Below, one piece after another: positions 24,086-34,395 of a stretch of DNA of 64,000 bases (the first letter of the stretch is position 1; each line of letters opens with the position of its first letter). The notes under the pieces were generated by a model that was not told the origin of the DNA, did not search any database, and saw nothing but the letters and a program-made list of their open reading frames with translations. The stretch is from Muscardinus avellanarius (taxonomy: Eukaryota; Chordata; Mammalia; Rodentia; Gliridae): NCBI GenBank assembly GCA_963383645.1, contig OY726560.1:85609093-85673092 (forward strand), in the 5' to 3' direction. Made by a program: the position numbers and the translations under genes.

Positions 24086-25153
24086 GATTGGTTATCTGTG
24101 GAGATTCATTATTTATGTTAGTCTTTTACCTATCTCTAAATTGTATTGTTTGCCTTTATTGTTGTTAATTTTTAGGATTTCTAGTTGGAATATTAATATA
24201 CCTTCAGATATAGCATTTGGAAATATTTTATCCAATTCTATTAGTAACTTTTAACTCTGTTTACATTGTCTTTAGATATACAATATTTTCTTTTATTTTT
24301 TAGGGAGTTTGTATATTCTTCTGTTGCCTGTGCCATTGAAATCATATCCAAGAAATCACTGCCAATTTCAATGTTGTGAGGTTTTATGACCCAGATTTTC
24401 TCCTAAAAGTTTATAGTCTTAAGATTTATATTTAGGTCTTTTATCTAGTTTGAGTTAATACTTGTATGTGGGATTAGGTAAGGGTCCAATTTTATTCTTT
24501 TCCATGTAATTATTATTTTTCAACAATATTTAGTTAAAAGATTATTATTTCCACCACCAAATCTTCGTGGAAACCTTGTCAAAAATAACTTGACAATATA
24601 GGGAAGAAGTTAGCTCTAGGCTTGTATTTAACTCCAATGGTCTATATATCTGCCTTTAGAACAGTACTACACTGTTTCAATTATTGTAGCTTTATATGGT
24701 TTGAAATCAGAAAATATATATCTGCTAGCTTTGTTCTTTTTCAAGATCGTTTTGGGTATCTAGAATTCATATTCCATATTAGGATAGATTTTTTTTCTGA
24801 AAAATAAATATATAAATATATGATAGTTTCACCTAAAAAAACAGAAAAAAATATGCTCTGGTAAGAAAGAAAGCAAAAGGAAATATTGAAATGTTATCTT
24901 TAAATCATCAAATGCTTGGTATCAGACAAATGAAACTGTTATGTGAGATTATCATTTTTAATTTTGGATAAATTGCTATAATACTAGATGTCAACCACTA
25001 AGCCAAGCATGGGAAGGAGGGATGGGGTGAGAATGGGGTGGGGATCGGGTGGGGGCTGAATGGGCAATGTGTGCATGTATGTCTACAAAAGTTTGTATCC
25101 CACTATGATGTATGAATACAGTGCACCAATAAAATAAAATTAAAAAAAAAAAA
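24086..25153 (+). repeat. Half-L1 composite 3' tail with antisense L1 ORF2 segment
   Basis: From the ORF1 stop to about 24,780 the text follows, with divergence, the antisense strand of an L1 ORF2: 'CTGTTGCCTGTGCCATTGAA', 'ATCATATCCAAGAAATCACT', 'GGTAAGGGTCCAATTTTATT', 'GGTCTATATATCTGCCTTTA' and 'CTAGCTTTGTTCTTTTTCAA' occur in the antisense order. The end (about 24,780-25,140) is the L1 terminal block: 'CAACCACTAAGCCAAGCATG', a G-rich run, 'GTGTGCATGTATGTCTACAA' and poly(A). Confidence 0.82.
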
Positions 25154-25169
25154 AGAAAATCAGAAAGTC

Positions 25170-26430
25170 ATCAAATAAACAACCCAATGACACCTCAAGA
25201 TCTAGAAAAACAAAAACAGTTTAATCCCAAAGCCAGTAAAGGCATGAGATAATTAAACTCAGAACAGAATCCAATAAAACAGAGAATAACAAAAATTATA
25301 AAGAATTAAGCCAGGTGTGGTGGCACATGCTTGTTAATCCCAGCATTTGGGAGGCTGAGACTGTTGGATCACGGTTCACAGACAGCCTCAGCTACTTAGT
25401 GAGACCCTCTGCAACTCAGTGAGACTCTGTTTCAAAATAAAGAATAAAAATCTGGTTATGGGGGTGTATCTTGGAGGTCAAATTCCACTGCGTTCCATAC
25501 CCAGACCCTCAAAAAAAAAAAAATCAACAAAAAAATCTGGTTCTTTGGAAAGATTAACAAGTTTGACACTTAGCGAACCTAACCAAATTAAAGAAATAAT
25601 CAACCCAAATTAGTAAAATCAGAAAAGAAAAAGGGGACATCAGAACAAACAATGAAGAAATCCAGAATACTTTCAGAAACTTGTGAAAATTTATATTTTT
25701 ATACACTGGAAAACATGAGAGAAATCAATCAATTTCTAGACACATACAACCTACCTAAATCAAGCCAAGAAGATATAAAAAACCTAAATCAATGAATACC
25801 ACACAAAGAGATAGAAACAATAATAAAAAATTCTTCCATCAAAGCAAAACCCAGGTCCAGATGGATTTCTGGCTGAATTCTACAAACCTTCACAGAAGAA
25901 CTAAACCTCAATACGTACAAGTAATTCTGTAAAATTGAAAAAGATGGAATTCTTTCAAACTCCTTCTATAAGGGCAGTATCACCTTAATGCAAAAACTAA
26001 ATAAAGATTCCTCAAGAAAAGAAAGTTACAGACCAATATCACTGATAAACATAGATGTAAAATCTTTAAACAAAATACTGGCCATATACATTTAAAATTG
26101 CATGCAGAAAATTGTGCACCATTGGTTTCATTTCAGGCATTCAAGACTGATTCACATGCACAGACCAAAACATGCTATTAACCACATAAACAGAACTAAG
26201 TACAAAAATCACATAATAATCTCAATAGATCCTGAAACACATTTGACAAAATCCAACACCAATTAATGTTAAAAACACTGCATGAATTCAGAATATAAGG
26301 GACTCACATCAATATTAAGGCTATATACAATAAACCCAAAGATAATAGCATATTGAACAAGAAGAACTGTGAAAATTCCTTTTAAAATCAGGAACAGGAT
26401 AGATGCGCACTACCACCACTCCTTTTCAAT
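25170..26430 (+). mobile_element. Older L1 ORF2 (RT region), right part, interrupted
   Basis: Continuation of the L1 cut by the half-L1. The sense text covers the spacer and reverse transcriptase domain ('CCAGGTCCAGATGGATTTCT', matching the SPGPDGF motif, and 'AGAAAGTTACAGACCAATAT'). It is full of indels and carries its own SINE insertion at 25,310-25,523. The match fades at about 26,430, before the FADD motif. Confidence 0.8.
25310..25523 (+). mobile_element. B1-dID SINE inside the older L1
   Basis: Plus-strand SINE from GCCAGGTGTGGTGGCACATG to a 13-bp A-tract. It is nested in L1 text on both sides. Confidence 0.85.
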
Positions 26431-27164
26431 ACAGTTTTTAAGGCCCTTTGCCGCTACCCTGCCTCCCTTGGAGTCTGTGTGACCCTGCATGCATGATGTG
26501 GCACGTTTCAAGGAAAGCAGCCCTGAGGAAGGATGATTTCTGGTCAGATTACTCCCTGTTCTTGGATGTTCTCTCATACCTATTGTTCTTTTGGTTATGA
26601 TTCTATTAACTTTTCACACACATTGCTCCAGTGATGTAGAATGAGGTCCCGGAATCAGGACTGTGGGAGAAACTGATTCCGTGGAAGATAAATTTTCTGG
26701 TAAAATGTTTGAGCTCTCAGATGCCCCTGCCTTGCTCCAAGCTATAATAAAATTAACTCCCCTTTCCCATCCTGATTGGAAAATAGTTTTTCTTTTACCA
26801 ATTACTATGGCAGGCAAACCCTCCAATCATTTTTGCTTCTTGTTGTAGAGTAATAATGAGGATATTGTACTTGGTTAGCAAGATCAGGGAGGTTTGAAGT
26901 AGCTTATATTCAGCTGCTCTTTAGCTTCAGAGACCACCCAGATTTCTTTATTAGACCTATATGAGGTGTGATTAAATTCAATATACATTGCTTTTAAAGT
27001 TCTTTTTCCTTTGACAAAATTAATGTTTTAAGACACTCATGATGCTTATGATGTTGTGGATTTCTGTAGTAATCTATTATACACTTATTAAATTATGATC
27101 AAATGTAATATGCATTGTCTTTTAAATTTTATTCCTTTTGCAGAGCTAAGGTTTTAAGGTGGTA
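26431..27164. other. Unique DNA, possible LTR fragment and a local duplication
   Basis: 26,460-26,870 is more GC-rich than its surroundings and includes an AATAAA signal at about 26,744; it may be an old LTR but I cannot name it. 26,945-27,160 looks like an imperfect tandem duplication: 'ATACATTGCTTTTAAAGTTC' ... 'AATGTTTTAAG' recurs as 'ATGCATTGTCTTTTAAATTT' ... 'AAGGTTTTAAG' about 125 bp later. Confidence 0.3.
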
Positions 27165-30100
27165 GTGAGTTTTTTTTGATGGCTGAGTAAAATTCCATTG
27201 TGTACATATCCCACAGTTTTGTAATCCATTCATCGGTTGATGGACATCTTGGCTGGTTCCATAGTTTGGCTATGGTGAATTGTGCAGCTCTGAACATAGA
27301 TACACATGCATTAGTTTGGTACTTTGGTTTCCTATCTTTTGGGTAGATACCCAGAAGTGGTATTGCTGGATCAAATGGTAGATTTGTTCCCATTCTTTTG
27401 AGGATTCTCCATACTGTTTTCCAAAGTGGTTGCACTAATTTGCAATCCCACCAACAATGTCTTAGAGTTCCCACTTCTCCACATCCTCGCCAGCATCTGT
27501 TGTTGTTTGTGTTTTGAATGATGGCCATTCTAGTTGGAGTTAGGTGAAATCTCAGGGTAGTTTTGATTTGCATCTCTCTGATTGCCAGTGATGTTGAACA
27601 TTTTTTCATGCATTTATTGGCCATTTGAATTTCTTCTTTTGTGAAGTGTCTATTTAGTTCATTTGCCCATTTTGTTATTGGATGCTTTGTTTTCTTAGTG
27701 TTGAGTTTCTTGAGTTCTTATATATTCTAGATATTAATCCTCTATCAGTGGTGTAGGTGGCAAAAATCTTCTCCCATTCTGTTGGCTCTCGATTGAGGTT
27801 CTTGATAGTTTCCTTTGCTGAACAGAAGCTCTTCAGTTTCATGCAATCCCATGTATTGATTCTCCTTTTAATTTGTTGTGCCTTTGGGGTCTTGTTGAGG
27901 AAATGTTTGTCTGTGCCTATGTGTTGTAGTGTTGGACCTATGCCCTCTTCAAGGAGCTTCAAAGTCTCTGGTTTAATTTCCAAGTCTTTGATCCATCATG
28001 AATTGACTTTTGTACAGGGTGAAAAAGTGGGATTAACATCCAATTTTCTGCATATGGTTAACCAGTTTTGCCAACACCATTTGTTGAAGAGGCTATCTTT
28101 TTTCCAGTGTATGTTTTTGGCCTCTTTGTCAAAAATCAATTGGCTTGAAAGTGTGTGGACTTGTTTCTGGGTCTTCTCTTCTGCTCCATTGGTCTATATA
28201 TCTGTTCTTTTGCCAGTACCATGCTGTTTTTATTACAATGGCTTTGTAGTATAGTTTAAAGTCAGGTATTGTGATTCCTCCTGCATGGTTTTTGTTGCTG
28301 AGAACTACCTTGGCTATTCTGGGCTTTTTGTTATTCCATATAAATTTAAGGACTGATTTTTCTATGTCTGTGAGGAATGATCTTGGTAGTTTAATGGGCA
28401 TTGCATTAAATCTGTAGATCACTTTTGGGAGGATGGCCATTTTAATGATATTTATTCTGCCAATCCATGAACATGGAAGGTCTTTCCATCTTCTAAGATC
28501 TTCTTAGATTTCTTTTTTTAGTGTTTTATAATTTTCTTTGTAGAGATCTTTTACCTCCTTGGTCAAGTTTATTCCTAGGTATTTTATTTTTTTGTGGGAG
28601 ATCCTGAGTGGAAGTGTTTTCTGAATTTCTTTTTCATTGGATTTATGGTTGGTGTACAGGAAAGCTTCTGATTTTTTAAGATTGATTTTGTATCCAGATA
28701 CCTTGCTGAATTTGTTGATCAGTTCTATAAGCCTTTTGGTTAAGTTTGTTGGGTTTTCTAAATATAGTATCATGTCATCTGCAAATAGTGAAAGGTTAAG
28801 TTCTTCTTTTCCTATTTGTACTTCTTCGATTTCCTTTTCTTGCCTTATTGCTCTGGCTACAGTCTCTAGTACTATATTGAAGTGAAGTTGTGATAGTGGA
28901 CATCCTTGTCTCGTTCCAGTTTTTAGGGGGAATTCTTGAAGTTTTTCCCCATTTAATATGATGTTGGCAGTGGGCTTATTGTAGATTGCCTTAATAATGT
29001 TGAGATATGTTCCTTCTATTCCAATTCTCTGCAGTGTTTTTATCATAAATGGATGTTGAATTCTATCAAATGCTTTTTCAGCATCTATTGAGATGATCAT
29101 GTGATTTTTGTCTTTGATTCTGTTTATATGATGAATTACATGGATTGATTTTCGTATATTGAACCAGCCTTGCATCCCTGGAATGAACCCTACCTCATCA
29201 TGGTGAATGATTTTCTTGATGTAGTTTTGAAATCATGTTGCTAATATTTTGTTTAATAGTTTTGCATGCAATTTCATCAGAGAGATATAGGCCTGTAGTT
29301 TTTCTTCCTTGAACTGTCTTCATTCAGTTTGGGTATTAGTGTGATGTTGGCTTTATAGAATGTATTTGGGAGAGTCCCGGTTTTTTCTATTTCCCGATAT
29401 AGTTTGAGCAGTATTGGGATTAGTTCTCCTATAAAAGTTTTATAGAATTCACTTGGGAAACCATCTGGTCCTGGGCTTTTCTTTGATGGTAAGCTCTTTA
29501 TTGCTATTTCAATCTCTTTGATTGTTATTGGTTGGTTTAAGTGTTCTATATCTTCTTGACTAAGTTTAGGAAGGTTGTATTTATCTAGGAAGTTGTCGAT
29601 TTCCTCCAGATTTTCCATTTTGTTGGAGTATAGTTTTTCAAAGTAGTTTCTGATAATCCTCTGGATTTCTACGCTGTCAGTCGTAATGTCTCCTTTTTCA
29701 TCCCTTATCTACATAATTTGGCTTGATTCTCTCTTTTTTTTAGTTAGGTTGGCTAGCGGTTTATCAATCTTGTTAATTTTTTCAAGAAACGAGCTTTTGT
29801 TTTTTTGATTTTCTGTATTTTTTTTATTCTCGATTTCGTTAATTTCTGCTCTAATTTTAATAATTTCCCATCTTCTGCTGGCTTTGGGGTTCAATTGTTC
29901 CTGCTTTTCAAGGGCTTTGAGGTGTGTCATAAGGCTATTTATTTGAAGATTTTCTGTTTTTCTTATGTAAGCACTCAGTGCTATAAATTTTTCTCTTAAT
30001 ACTGCCTTCAAAGTGTCCCAGAGGTTTTGATATGTTGTTTCTTTATTTTTATTTTTTTCTAGAAATTTCTTGATTTCACCTCTTACATCTTCTATGACCC

Positions 30101-30877
30101 ATTCTTCATTCAGAAGTGTGGTATTAGTCTCCACATGTTTATGTTGTTTCTCTGGGTCTTCTTATAGTTGATTTCTAGTTTCATTCCATTATGGTCTGAA
30201 ATGACACAGGGAAGTATGTAACATTTTTTAAATTTGCTAGTGCTCATTTTGTGTCCCAGGATGTGATCTATTTTGGAGAATGTTCCATGAGCAGCTGAGA
30301 AAAATGTAAACTCTGCTGTAGTTGGGTGAAATATTCTATATGTGTCCAGCAGGTCCATGTGGTTAATGGTGTTCTTTAGCTCTGAGACATCTTTACTGAC
30401 CCTTTGTCTGGAAGATCGGTCTAGTATTGTGAGAGGTGTGTTGAAGTCTCCCAGTATTACTGTGTTGAGATTTATGTGTGACTTCATGTCACAAAGAGTT
30501 TGATTTATGAAAGTAGCTGCCCCTATGTTTGGGGAATAGATGTTGATTATTATTTCCTCTTGCTGGACTATTCCTTTTACCAGTAAAATGTGACCTTCTT
30601 TGTCTCTTCTAATAAGTTTGGGTTTGAAGTCTAACTTGTCTGATATCATAGTTGCTACTCCTGCTTGTCTTTGAGTACCATTAGCATGGATTACCTTGCT
30701 CCAGCCCTTTACCTTGAGTTTGTTCCTAACTTTACTTGTAAGGTGTGTTTCTTGTAAGCAGTAGATGGATGGATTCTGGCTTTTAATCCATTTTGCCACT
30801 TTATGTCTTTTTATTGGGGAGTTGAGGCCGTTTACATTCAGTGAGATTATAGAGAGATAATTTTTAATTCCCAACAT
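27165..30877 (-). pseudogene. L1 ORF2, broken and 3' truncated
   Basis: Start at ATG 30,877 (MLGIKNYLSI). The first 255 codons (30,877 to 30,110) are open and cover the endonuclease domain (NVNGLNSPIKRHK, QETHLTSK, GDFNTPL, SDHNGMKLE). The rest is split: 30,134-29,709 (linker), 29,618-29,277 (RT start, SPGPDGF), 29,175-28,504 (RT core with [10 protein letters not shown]), 28,440-28,129 and 27,983-27,165 (C-terminal parts). Frameshifts separate these pieces, and the last part of the protein is missing because the inverted segment starts inside ORF2. Confidence 0.9.
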
Positions 30878-30922
30878 GTTAAGATCTTATTTCTGTTTGA
30901 GATACTGTTAATTCTTCTCTGC

Positions 30923-31898
30923 TTAGTTGTCTGCTGGATGGGAATTCTTGTTTCTTTGGTTCTGGCGTGTATTACCCATTTCCTCTTTGCAGTTAATTTC
31001 CTTGAGTATTTTCTCTAGCGCTGGTTTTGAAGACATAAATTCCTTCAGTTGCTGTTTGTCATGGAAGCTTCTTATTTCCCCATCTAATTTGATGGATAGT
31101 TTTGCTGGGTAGGAAATTTTTGGCTGGAAGTTGTTTTCTTTCAGATTTTGGAATATGTTACTCCAAGCCCTTCTGGCTTTCATAACTTGGTTTGGGAAGT
31201 CTGGAGTGATTCTAATTGGTTTGCCTCTCTATGTCTCGTGGCCTTTTGTTTTTGTTGCCTTTAAGATTCTCTCCTTGGCTTCCACATTAGTCATTTTGAC
31301 AATTATGTGGCGTGGGGATCCTCTTCTCTGATCCTGTCTAAAGGGAGTTCTATAAGTTCCTGGACCTGTGTGTCAACCTCTTGCTCTATGTTTGGAAATT
31401 TTTCTGCTATTACTTCCTTGAAGAGATTATTGATCCCTTTGGTTTCACCTTCTTTTCCCTCCTCTATTCCAATTATTCTTAGGTTAGCTCTCTTGAAATG
31501 GGCCTATATTTCTTCAGTGTCAGGTTCTTGCTGTCGGGATTTTTTTTTCTAAATTAGAAACTATGCGTTCATTTTTAGTATGATCATCTTAAAGAAGCGA
31601 GATTCTATTCTCCATGTGGTCTAATCTGTTGTTTAGAATGATCATCTTCAGGAAGCGAGATTCTATTCTCCATGTGGTCTAATCTGTTGTTTATACTTTG
31701 AATTGAAGCCTTTACTTCATTAATTGCATCCTTTATCTCTTTTTGACTCTCTCTAAATTCTTTTCGAAAGTCTTCTATTATTTCTAAAGTTATTTTCCTA
31801 ATTTGATCTTCTAGAGATCTTTGGATTTCTGTGTTATCAGATTCTGATGTTGTGGGGTTGTGGGCTTTAACTGCTCCATTTTTATTTCTCTTTCCCAT
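30923..31898 (-). pseudogene. L1 ORF1, broken, with a tandem duplication in the coiled coil
   Basis: ORF1 starts at ATG 31,898 (MGKRNKNGAVK) and ends at about 30,923. The N-terminal 97 codons are open until a 58-bp-period tandem duplication (31,580-31,692) in the coiled-coil region puts it out of frame. An oligo-T run near 31,545 adds another break. The C-terminal 86 codons (31,183-30,923) are open. Confidence 0.85.
31580..31692 (-). repeat. 58-bp-period tandem duplication inside L1 ORF1
   Basis: Two 55-bp copies (31,580-31,634 and 31,638-31,692) of the text around 'GCGAGATTCTATTCTCCATG' differ at a few positions. They encode the part of the coiled coil containing ENRIS. 58 is not a multiple of 3, so the duplication breaks the frame. 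Confidence 0.85.
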
Positions 31899-32689
31899 GA
31901 TTTTGGAAGTTTGTGCCTTCTCTGGGTTCTTCCCTGCGTCACTACGAGTTCACTTAAGATGCTCTGGATCTTGTGTCTGTGGTATCTCAGTCACCACTAC
32001 TCCTTTACTGGGTTGTATCACAAAGTCTCAGACCCAGGGAGTCAATCAAGGCTGATTAGACCTTGGGGGGTGCCAAGTTGGGCGTTCTCCAGTGGGGAGT
32101 TGTGACTATGTTATAATATCTCTGCCACTGCCACTCCCCCACTGCCTGCACTGCTAAAATCTCCGACCCAGGGAGACTATCTGCGCAAGTCCCTGGTAGT
32201 GCAGTACTGGGATTTCTCCCCTAGGGGCCGCAATTTGACTCACGGTTGTTGAGTGTGTGGATGGAGCTGTAGTGAACTCGGTGGATTCGCTGCTGCTGCC
32301 TCTGGCAATATGGCACCACTGCCACGCCCTCAGCCGTGATGCGGCGTATTTCTTCTCTGGTTTTGAACTCCACTCTGAGTCCTTGCCAGTTGTGCTGTGC
32401 CCGGCCCTTGGGAGCTTTAGATGTTCCCTGCACAAACAAAACTGCTGACTGCCGCTCGGCTGTTCAGCACCTGCTCACCTTGGTTTGCTGTCCACCCCTC
32501 CTCTCAGGTGCCTGGTGGCTGGTTGAGTGGGTTGGTCTAGGGCTGTCCGGTGAACTCACCACTGCCGCCAGCAGTAAGACGCTGCTTCTGCACCCTAGAC
32601 TGTGAGGCCAGAGCACCTCCTCTCTGGATTTGAGCTCTGTTTTGAGTCACCCTCCTCTCTGGAGCCTGGTGCTGCTAGGGGAGATGTAG

Positions 32690-33180
32690 GCCGCCCTGCT
32701 CCGGCTGCTCTGCGCCGCGGCTCTGGCTGCTCTGCACCGTGGGTCTGGCCACTGCGGCTGCTCCAGCCATTCTGCGATGCGGCTTTGGCTGCTCCGGCTG
32801 CTCTGGCCGCTCCGCTCAGCTGCTCTGGCCGCATCACTCAGCTGTTCTGGCCATTCTGCTCCGGCTGCTCCAGCCATTCCACTCCACGGCTCCGGCCACT
32901 CTGTGCCGCTGCTCCAGCCAATCTGCACTGCAGCTGTGGCTGCTCCGGCTGTTCTGGCCGCTCCGCTCGGCTGCTCTGGCCGCTCTGCTCAGCTGCTCTG
33001 AACCGCGGCTTCGGCTGCTCTGCATCGCGGGTCTGGCCACTCCGGCCGCTCCGGCGGTTCCGCGATGCAGCTCTGGGTGCTCTGGTTGCTCAGGCCGCTC
33101 CGCTCCGCGGCTACCCCCAATCTGCGCTGTGGCTCTGGCCGCTCCAGCTGCTCCGGCCACTCCGCGCCACACGGGCGCAG
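32690..33180 (-). repeat. GC-rich VNTR in the L1 5'UTR
   Basis: About 490 bp of short, imperfect repeats of the kind CTGCTCTGGCCGCTCCGCT, in a slippage-like mosaic with unit lengths that look like multiples of about 15 bp. The corresponding place in the L1 at 1,170-1,220 and the half-L1 at 63,210-63,250 is only about 50 bp. Overlapping frames of up to 240 codons on both strands are by-products of the stop-poor repeat. Confidence 0.75.
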
Positions 33181-33375
33181 CACTTCGGGCTGGTTTTTTT
33201 CCGGTGTCTTGATTTTTCAGCCCTTTTTCTTTGTCCCTTGTATTTACCGTTTTTATTTCTTTGCTGGTGGTGTTTTCTGGCTCTGAAAGGCGCTGGTTTT
33301 GTGGTAGTAGAGTTGGATTGTTAGCGGGACTTGTAAGTGCCGCTTTCCTCCGTCGCCATCTTCCCGGAAGTCTCT

Positions 33376-34395
33376 ATGTTAATCTTTTCCCTATCTCTAA
33401 ATGGTATTGTTTGCCTTTATTGTTGTTAATTTTTAGGATGTCTAGTTGGAATATTAATATACCTTCAGATATAGCATTTGGAAATATTTTATCCCATTCT
33501 ATTAGTAACTTTTAACTCTGTTTACATTGTCTTTGGATATACAATATTTTTTTTATTTTTTAGGGAGTTTGTATACTCTCCTGTTGCCTGTGCCATTGAA
33601 ATCATATCCAAGAAATCACTGCCAATTTCAATGTTGTAAGGTTTTATGACCCAGATTTTCTTCTAAATGTCTATAGTCTTAAGATTTATATTTAGGTCTT
33701 TTATCTATTTTGAGTTAATATTTGTATATGGGATTAGGTAAGGGTCCAATTTTATTCTTTTCCATGTAAGTATTATTTTTCAACAATATTTAGTTAAAAG
33801 ATTATTATTCCCACCACCAAATGTTCGTGGAAACCTTGTCAAAAATAACTTGATAATATAGGGAAGAATTTAGCTCTAGGCTTTTATTTAACACCAATGG
33901 TTTATATATCTGCCTTTAGAACAGTACTACACTGTTTCAATTATTGTAGCTTTATATGGTTTGAAATCAGAAAATATTTATCTTCTAGCTTTGTTCTTTT
34001 TTCAAGATCATTTTGGGTATCTAGAGACCATATTCCATATTAGGATAGATTTTTTTTCTGAAAAATAAATATATAAATATATGATAGTTTCACCTAAAAA
34101 AATAGAAAAATATATTCTCTGGTAAGAAAGAAAGCAAAAAGAAATATTGAAATGTTATCTTTAAGTCATCAAAAGCTTGGTATCAGACAAATGAAACTGT
34201 GATGTAAAATTATTTTTAATTTTGGATAAATTGCTATAATACTAGATGTCAACCACTAAGCCAAGCATGGGAAGGAGGAATGGGGAGAGAATGGGGTGGG
34301 GATCGGATGGGGGCTGACTGGGCGATGTGTGCATGTATGTCTACAAAAGTTTGTATCCCACTATGATGTATGAATACAGTGCACTAATTAAAAAG
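33376..34395 (+). mobile_element. L1 composite 3' tail in sense orientation
   Basis: From 'TATGTTAATCTTTTCCC' onward the text matches the half-L1 tail (24,115-25,140) up to the A-rich end, including the antisense ORF2 segment and the terminal G-rich block. Only 2-3 bases separate it from the 5' end of the inverted L1, so it is most simply that L1's own 3' part. Confidence 0.75.

Larger units (their letters stand above)
22375..25153 (+). mobile_element. Half-L1 retrotransposon, copy B (full length, 2.8 kb)
   Basis: A complete half-L1: the L1 5' end GGACTTCCGGGAAGATGGCG, about 0.79 kb of 5'UTR, intact ORF1 (23,168-24,085), a 1.07 kb composite tail and poly(A). The 16-bp duplication AGAAAATCAGAAAGTC flanks it (22,359-22,374 and 25,154-25,169; the last C might be the element's first base). 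It sits inside an older L1 whose two halves continue on both sides. As no ORF2 is present between ORF1 and tail, it depended on another L1's enzyme. Being 5'-complete, it is the best reference for the family here. Confidence 0.93.
27165..33373 (-). mobile_element. L1 LINE, 5'-complete, inverted part of a probable twin-primed insertion
   Basis: On the minus strand this L1 begins with the standard 5' end at 33,373 (GACTTCCGGGAAGATGGCGA), with a long GC-rich 5'UTR, ORF1, ORF2 with the reverse transcriptase FADD at 28,774-28,785, and stops near 27,165, about 120 bp before the ORF2 end. It has no 3'UTR there. Instead, an L1 tail in the opposite orientation starts within 3 bp of its 5' end. This is the layout expected when second-strand priming inside the RNA inverts the 5' part. 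I saw no clear target duplication, so two separate events remain possible. Confidence 0.85.

Noticed and set aside
32602..33324. A 240-codon open frame (plus) and overlapping frames of 74-157 codons on both strands
   Set aside because: They lie in the stop-poor GC-rich repeat of an L1 5'UTR and have low-complexity repetitive composition in all frames.
27165..34395. One L1 with a second, independent half-L1 tail inserted at its 5' end
   Set aside because: Possible, but it needs an insertion within 3 bp of the L1 5' end and a missing 3' end elsewhere; a single twin-primed insertion explains both. Kept as an alternative only.
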